From the NCBI RefSeq assembly GCF_002135375.1, contig NZ_NEGH01000001.1, forward strand, positions 124,001-188,000: a stretch of DNA of 64,000 bases, given 5' to 3'. The translations under genes and the position numbers were made by a program. Source of the stretch: Acinetobacter sp. ANC 4558 (GTDB lineage Bacteria; Pseudomonadota; Gammaproteobacteria; Pseudomonadales; Moraxellaceae). Shown piece by piece: positions 59,816 to 64,000 of this stretch; the first letter of the stretch is position 1; the number at the start of each line of letters is the position of its first letter. The notes beneath the pieces are model-generated. The model saw nothing but the letters and a program-made list of their open reading frames with translations, was not told the DNA's origin and did not search any database.

Positions 59816-60571
59816 ATGCCTCAACATAATTTAAATGGAAAAACTGTTGTGATTGCTGGCGGTGCTAAAAATCTAGGTGGTCTCATCTCTCGAAAATTTG
59901 CAGAGCAAGGTGCTAACTTACTAATCCACTTCCATAGTAATGAAAGCCAAAAAGAAGCTGAGGACACTCTACATGCCGTAAAAGCCATGGGTGCAAAAGC
60001 AATACTCGTACAATCTAATTTATCAGATGTTGCTAAAATTGAAGAACTTTTCATTCTGGCTAAAAAAGAATTTGGCGGTGTTGATATCGCGATTAATACT
60101 GTGGGGCGTGTATTAAAAAAGCCTTATTTAGAAACGACAGAACAAGAATATGATGAGATGAGCAATATCAACGCTAAGGTTGCCTATTTCTTTATTCAAG
60201 CTGCTGGAAAATATTTAAATTCTCATGGGAAAATTTGTACCATAGTGAGTAGTCTTCTCGCTGCATATACAGGTTTATATTCAACCTATGCAGGTCTTAA
60301 AGCACCTGTTGAGCATTTTACACGTGCTGCATCTAAAGAGTTTGGTGAGCGTAATATATCGGTGACTGCCGTTGCCCCTGGCCCTATGGATACCTCATTT
60401 TTCTATGGTCAAGAATTACCCGATGCTGTGGCTTACCATAAATCTGCTGCAGCACTTGGTGGTCTAACACAAATTGAAGACATTGAACCTTTAGTTCGCT
60501 TTTTAGTGACCGATGGTTGGTGGATTACGGGACAAACGATTTTTGCCAATGGTGGGTATACCACACGCTAA
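59816..60571 (+). CDS. SDR family oxidoreductase, substrate unknown
   Basis: 251 residues, AAGGAT ribosome site. Rossmann motif VIAGGAKNLGG at about 12-22 in place of the usual TGxxxGIG; the NNAG motif reads NTVG; catalytic YAGLK near 158-162 and the SerSer before it (IVSSLLAAY) are kept; C-terminal TGQTIFANGGYTTR is typical of classical SDRs. The sequence resembles 3-oxoacyl-ACP reductase-like enzymes, but substrate cannot be told. Probably controlled by the divergent LysR. Confidence 0.9.
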   Translation: MPQHNLNGKTVVIAGGAKNLGGLISRKFAEQGANLLIHFHSNESQKEAEDTLHAVKAMGAKAILVQSNLSDVAKIEELFILAKKEFGGVDIAINTVGRVLKKPYLETTEQEYDEMSNINAKVAYFFIQAAGKYLNSHGKICTIVSSLLAAYTGLYSTYAGLKAPVEHFTRAASKEFGERNISVTAVAPGPMDTSFFYGQELPDAVAYHKSAAALGGLTQIEDIEPLVRFLVTDGWWITGQTIFANGGYTTR

Positions 60572-60584
60572 AACAACCTCAAAT

Positions 60585-60612
60585 AAAAACCTCCCATTAG
60601 GGAGGCTTTTTT
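60585..60612. terminator. Bidirectional terminator between the SDR gene and tex
   Basis: CCTCCC-ATTA-GGGAGG flanked by AAAAA and TTTTTT (one bulged C), between two convergent genes. Confidence 0.88.
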
Positions 60613-60627
60613 ACTCAGTGACAAAGA

Positions 60628-62985
60628 TTATTTAGAACCTTTAACCCCTGCTTGTAATAACAATGCTCCAAAACCACCAATTTTATTTTCTTGAGGTTTT
60701 TGAGATTGCGGTTTCTTCGCTTGAGGGCGTTCACCATTTGGACGTGCGTGTTGAGGACGTTTCGCTTGCGGCTTACGTTCACCTCGTTGCTCATTCGTTT
60801 GCTCACGGCGTGGTGGACGTTGAGTCTTTACTGGCGCAGCAGAACCTTCAGGACGCATAGATAGATTGACACGATTACGTTCAATATCTACATTTAATAC
60901 ACGTACTTGAACAATCTGACCAGGCTTCACCACTTTATGTGGATCAGATACAAATTCATTCGCAAGTTCAGAAATATGGACTAAACCATCTTGATGTACA
61001 CCTACATCCACAAAGGCACCAAAATTAGTCACATTGGTAATCACGCCTTCAAGCTGTAAGCCTTCAGTTAACTGAGCAACTTCCGTAATGTCTTCACGGA
61101 ATTTAGCTGTACGAAACTCAGGACGTGGATCACGACCTGGTTTATCTAGCTCTGACAACACATCTTGAATGGTTGGTAAACCGAATGTCTCATCTGCAAA
61201 CTCTTCAGCATTGACCTGACGAATAATTTCTGTGTTTCCAATAATATCTTTAACAGTTGTTGCTTTTGCTTCAACAATTTTAGCGACTAATGGATAAGAC
61301 TCTGGATGAACAGCTGATGCATCTAATGGCTCTGAACCATCTTGAATACGTAAAAAGCCTGCAGCTTGTTCAAAAGTACGCTCACCTAAACGTGGCACTT
61401 TTTTCAGTGCTTGACGGTTGTCAAAACGACCATTTTCTTTGCGATATTCAACAATTTGCTGAGCAATTGCTTTGTTCAAGCCTGCAATATAACCCAAAAT
61501 TGCAGCAGATGCTGTATTCACATCTACCCCAACAGAGTTCACACAATCCTCAACTACAGCATCTAAAGTTTTTGCTAAGTTTGCTTGGTTTACATCATGT
61601 TGATATTGACCCACACCTATCGATTTAGGATCAATTTTCACTAACTCCGCTAATGGATCCTGTAAACGACGTGCAATTGAAACAGCACCACGAATTGCAA
61701 CATCTAATTCAGGTAGCTCATTGGATGCCAATTCAGATGCTGAATAAACCGATGCTCCTGCTTCAGAAACTGAAACACGTGTTAAATTTAAATCAGCATT
61801 TGCGGTCATCATTTCAGCAATCAATGCTTCTGTTTCACGACTTGCAGTGCCATTTCCAATTGCAATTAAATCAACATTAAATTCACGGCACAGACGTGTT
61901 AACTCTGTAATTGAACCTTCTTTGTCATCTTTTGGCGCAAATGGATAAATGGTGCTATGCGCAACAACATCACCAGACTCATTCACAACTGCAAGTTTCA
62001 CACCTGTACGAATACCAGGATCTACCCCTAATGTACAACGTGAGCCTGCAGGTGCAGAAAGTAAAAGATGTCGCAAGTTTTCGGCAAATACTTGCATCGC
62101 TTCCGTTTCTGCATTTAAACGTTTTTCAGTTAACAATGAATGTTCAATTGCTGGACGAACTTTACCCAGCCAAAATAATTTTGCAGTTTTCTTCAAAAAT
62201 TCTTGGCGACTTTCTGGTTCAATCGTTGCCAAATTGTATTCTGTTTCAATACGCGCTAACGGACTATCATCTTCACCATCTACTTTCAAACCAAGTACGT
62301 TTTCTTGACGACCACGTAACATTGCCAATAAACGATGTGAAGCAACTTTATTTAAGTTTTCTGAAAAATCGAAATAATCGCGGAATTTTTTCCCAACTTC
62401 TTTTTTCTCATCACTCGCAACCAAACTCTTTAACACGGCTGTTTTAGCGAATGTTGCCTTCAGCTCAGTAGTTAAAGAAATGTTTTGTGCCCATTCATCA
62501 ATTAAAATATGTTGAATCGCATCAAGCTGACTTTCTGCATCAGGATAGTCCACATGACTAAATCCTACCAGCGCCTCAGTCGGGTCAATTGCATGGTTTA
62601 AAATTGTTTCTGCAATTGGACCTAAACCTGCTTCTTTTGCTTTGAATGATTTACTGGTCCGTTTTGGACGATATGGTGCGTAAATTTCTTCTAATGCATT
62701 TTTTGTTTCAGCAGCATTCACACGTACGAATAAATCATCAGATAATTTATTTTGTTCTTTCAATGACTCTATGACTTTCTCACGACGCTCAAATAAATCG
62801 CGTAAATAAGATAAACGCGTATCCAGTTGACGTAATTGAGAGTCATCCAAGCCTTGGGTTACTTCTTTACGGTAACGTGCAATAAATGGAACGCTAGCAC
62901 CATCATCAATGAGCTTGATTGCTGCTTCTACCTGGTTTGGACGTGCGGCAAGTTCACTTGCCAACTGCTGAACTAAGTCAGTCAT
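60628..62985 (-). CDS. tex: Tex, RNA-binding transcription accessory protein
   Basis: 785 residues from the ATG at 62985 (site GGAAT); a GTG five codons upstream lacks a site. Helical Tex N domain (about 5-190: SVPFIARYRKEVTQGLD, YAPYRPKRTSKSFKAKEAGL), YqgF-like fold (about 320-445: TLGVDPGIRTGVKLAVV), helix-hairpin-helix (about 490-560), S1 domain (about 640-710: LEGVITNVTNFGAFVDVGVHQDGLVHISEL) split here for length, and a basic Arg/Lys/Gln/Pro-rich tail. Binds nucleic acid and affects transcription in other bacteria; the tail is longer than the core needs. Confidence 0.96.
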   Translation of the reverse strand: MTDLVQQLASELAARPNQVEAAIKLIDDGASVPFIARYRKEVTQGLDDSQLRQLDTRLSYLRDLFERREKVIESLKEQNKLSDDLFVRVNAAETKNALEEIYAPYRPKRTSKSFKAKEAGLGPIAETILNHAIDPTEALVGFSHVDYPDAESQLDAIQHILIDEWAQNISLTTELKATFAKTAVLKSLVASDEKKEVGKKFRDYFDFSENLNKVASHRLLAMLRGRQENVLGLKVDGEDDSPLARIETEYNLATIEPESRQEFLKKTAKLFWLGKVRPAIEHSLLTEKRLNAETEAMQVFAENLRHLLLSAPAGSRCTLGVDPGIRTGVKLAVVNESGDVVAHSTIYPFAPKDDKEGSITELTRLCREFNVDLIAIGNGTASRETEALIAEMMTANADLNLTRVSVSEAGASVYSASELASNELPELDVAIRGAVSIARRLQDPLAELVKIDPKSIGVGQYQHDVNQANLAKTLDAVVEDCVNSVGVDVNTASAAILGYIAGLNKAIAQQIVEYRKENGRFDNRQALKKVPRLGERTFEQAAGFLRIQDGSEPLDASAVHPESYPLVAKIVEAKATTVKDIIGNTEIIRQVNAEEFADETFGLPTIQDVLSELDKPGRDPRPEFRTAKFREDITEVAQLTEGLQLEGVITNVTNFGAFVDVGVHQDGLVHISELANEFVSDPHKVVKPGQIVQVRVLNVDIERNRVNLSMRPEGSAAPVKTQRPPRREQTNEQRGERKPQAKRPQHARPNGERPQAKKPQSQKPQENKIGGFGALLLQAGVKGSK

Positions 62986-63000
62986 CGTGTTCGATTCCAC

Positions 63001-63321
63001 AAGAATAAATTCTAAAAGCTATGATTATAAAGACCAAGTGTATAAAATCCACAATTGTTTTATGAAAATTATTGATCGACAATCCTGCCAATCCACTATT
63101 TTATGAAAAATAGTATCAAATTATAGCCATTCTGATACCAAAATCATCTATTTCTACTAGTTTATTTTTATTATCCCTGTATATATTTAGTATCTATCCC
63201 TTGATTCTTTCTGCAATATTTGTTGCTTTAGAACATAGTCAAATAGAGTAATCAATCGTATACTTTGAGTTGATCGCAATTGTATTTCCGATTAACGACA
63301 ATAAAGATAAAGGAGCACATC
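63001..63321. other. Divergent promoter region tex/ompR
   Basis: About 320 AT-rich bases. Holds a perfect 8-bp inverted repeat ACTATTTT/AAAATAGT (63095-63114), possibly an operator or autoregulation site. Otherwise nothing recognisable. Confidence 0.5.
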
Positions 63322-64000
63322 ATGAGTTTAGTTGTACCTGCTGAAAATACAGATGCTGTACAAGCCGAAACTGACCGCATCGAACGTATCCTCGTTGTTG
63401 ATGATGATGTCCGCTTACGTACACTTTTACAACGCTTTTTAGAAGACAAAGGCTTTGTTGTTAAAACCGCTCACGATGCCACTCAAATGGATCGTTTACT
63501 TCAACGTGAGTTATTTTCACTCATCGTCTTAGACTTTATGCTCCCAGTTGAAGATGGTTTAAGTATTTGCCGCCGTTTACGCCAATCTAATATTGATATT
63601 CCTGTGATCATGTTGACTGCACGTGGCAGTGATTCTGATCGTATTGCAGGCTTAGAAGCGGGTGCAGATGATTATTTACCAAAACCATTTAATCCAAATG
63701 AATTGTTAGCACGTATTCGAGCAGTACTTCGTCGCCAAGTCCGCGAAGTTCCTGGTGCACCAAGTCAACACATGGAAGTCGTGAGTTTTGGTCCTTGGTC
63801 GCTTGATCTATCAACACGAACGCTTACGCGAGAAGGTCAAGTGGTCACATTAACCACCGGTGAGTTTGCTGTACTTAAGGCACTGGTTCAGCATCCGAGA
63901 GAGCCGCTTACGCGTGATAAACTGATGAACCTTGCACGTGGCCGTGAATGGGGTGCAATGGAACGTTCAATTGATGTTCAAGTTTCTCGCCTACGTCGTC
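63322..64000 (+). CDS. ompR: OmpR response regulator, partial (3' end outside window)
   Basis: The open frame starts with ATG at 63322 after AAAGGAG and runs off the window, 226 residues visible. Receiver domain with ILVVDDD (about 27-33), the phospho-acceptor Asp in IVLDFMLP (about 70), LTAR and the Lys in LPKPF; then the winged-helix DNA-binding domain (LTTGEFAVLKALV; REWGAMERSIDVQVSRLRR). The sequence matches OmpR closely; an envZ-type kinase gene would be expected next, outside the window. Confidence 0.93.
   Translation, partial: MSLVVPAENTDAVQAETDRIERILVVDDDVRLRTLLQRFLEDKGFVVKTAHDATQMDRLLQRELFSLIVLDFMLPVEDGLSICRRLRQSNIDIPVIMLTARGSDSDRIAGLEAGADDYLPKPFNPNELLARIRAVLRRQVREVPGAPSQHMEVVSFGPWSLDLSTRTLTREGQVVTLTTGEFAVLKALVQHPREPLTRDKLMNLARGREWGAMERSIDVQVSRLRR

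Noticed and set aside
61911..62447. 178-residue plus-strand open frame inside tex
   Set aside because: Antisense to a confidently identified gene; composition and lack of a ribosome site mark it as a shadow frame.

Overview
The window is a low-GC gammaproteobacterial chromosome segment, almost certainly from Acinetobacter (Moraxellaceae). The evidence is the competence/type IV pilus minor pilin cluster in its Acinetobacter order (fimT-pilV-comB-pilX-comC-comE-comF), a pilin gene beside its own O-oligosaccharyltransferase, an acr1-like fatty acyl-CoA reductase, a split dcw cell-wall cluster and the Moraxellaceae-type SpoT with a decayed synthetase domain. I cannot name the species. It is core chromosome: I see no insertion sequence, prophage, integrase, CRISPR array or rRNA operon.

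Layout. 1-7.2 kb: minus-strand operon for minor pilins and the PilY1-like tip protein ComC (comF is cut by the window edge). 7.3-9.4 kb: ispH, divergent from gmk and rpoZ. 9.6-13.2 kb: spoT, ridA, then the iron genes bfd (Fur-box-like promoter) and bfr. 13.3-15.7 kb: pglL-type glycosyltransferase divergent from a comP-like pilin that has a sigma-54 promoter. 15.8-18.0 kb: a LemA/TPM-domain trio. 18.2-24.2 kb: gltD and gltB, the latter split by a 1-base frameshift. 24.7-32.2 kb: SPOR protein, aroB, aroK and pilQPONM, divergent from ponA (PBP1a, 32.4-34.9 kb). 35-43 kb: rlmA and the wall/division operon rsmH-ftsL-ftsI-murE-murF-mraY (minus). 43.1-47.2 kb: sulfate-binding protein, a small unknown secreted protein, gltX with a tRNA-Glu gene just after it, and a small zinc-ribbon membrane protein. 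47.4-53.7 kb: czcICBA heavy-metal efflux. 53.9-64 kb: ettA, an O-acetylhomoserine sulfhydrylase, acr1, a LysR/SDR divergent pair, tex and the start of ompR.

How the genes work together. Three separate loci (minor pilins with ComC, the pilin with its glycosyltransferase, and the PilMNOPQ alignment and secretin complex) contribute to one type IV pilus/DNA-uptake machine. PBP1a and the dcw genes make and cross-link peptidoglycan. gltBD, gltX and tRNA-Glu concern glutamate synthesis and use. bfd and bfr form an iron release/storage pair.

I did not find a convincing undescribed multi-gene system. The best leads are single-gene anomalies: the gltB frameshift, a bacterioferritin lacking four of six ferroxidase ligands, a SpoT with an eroded synthetase, a cysteine-rich insertion in ComC, and two small unknown proteins (one secreted, one a membrane hairpin with a split zinc ribbon). 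Gene calls rest on motifs and on my memory of the families; no database search was possible.
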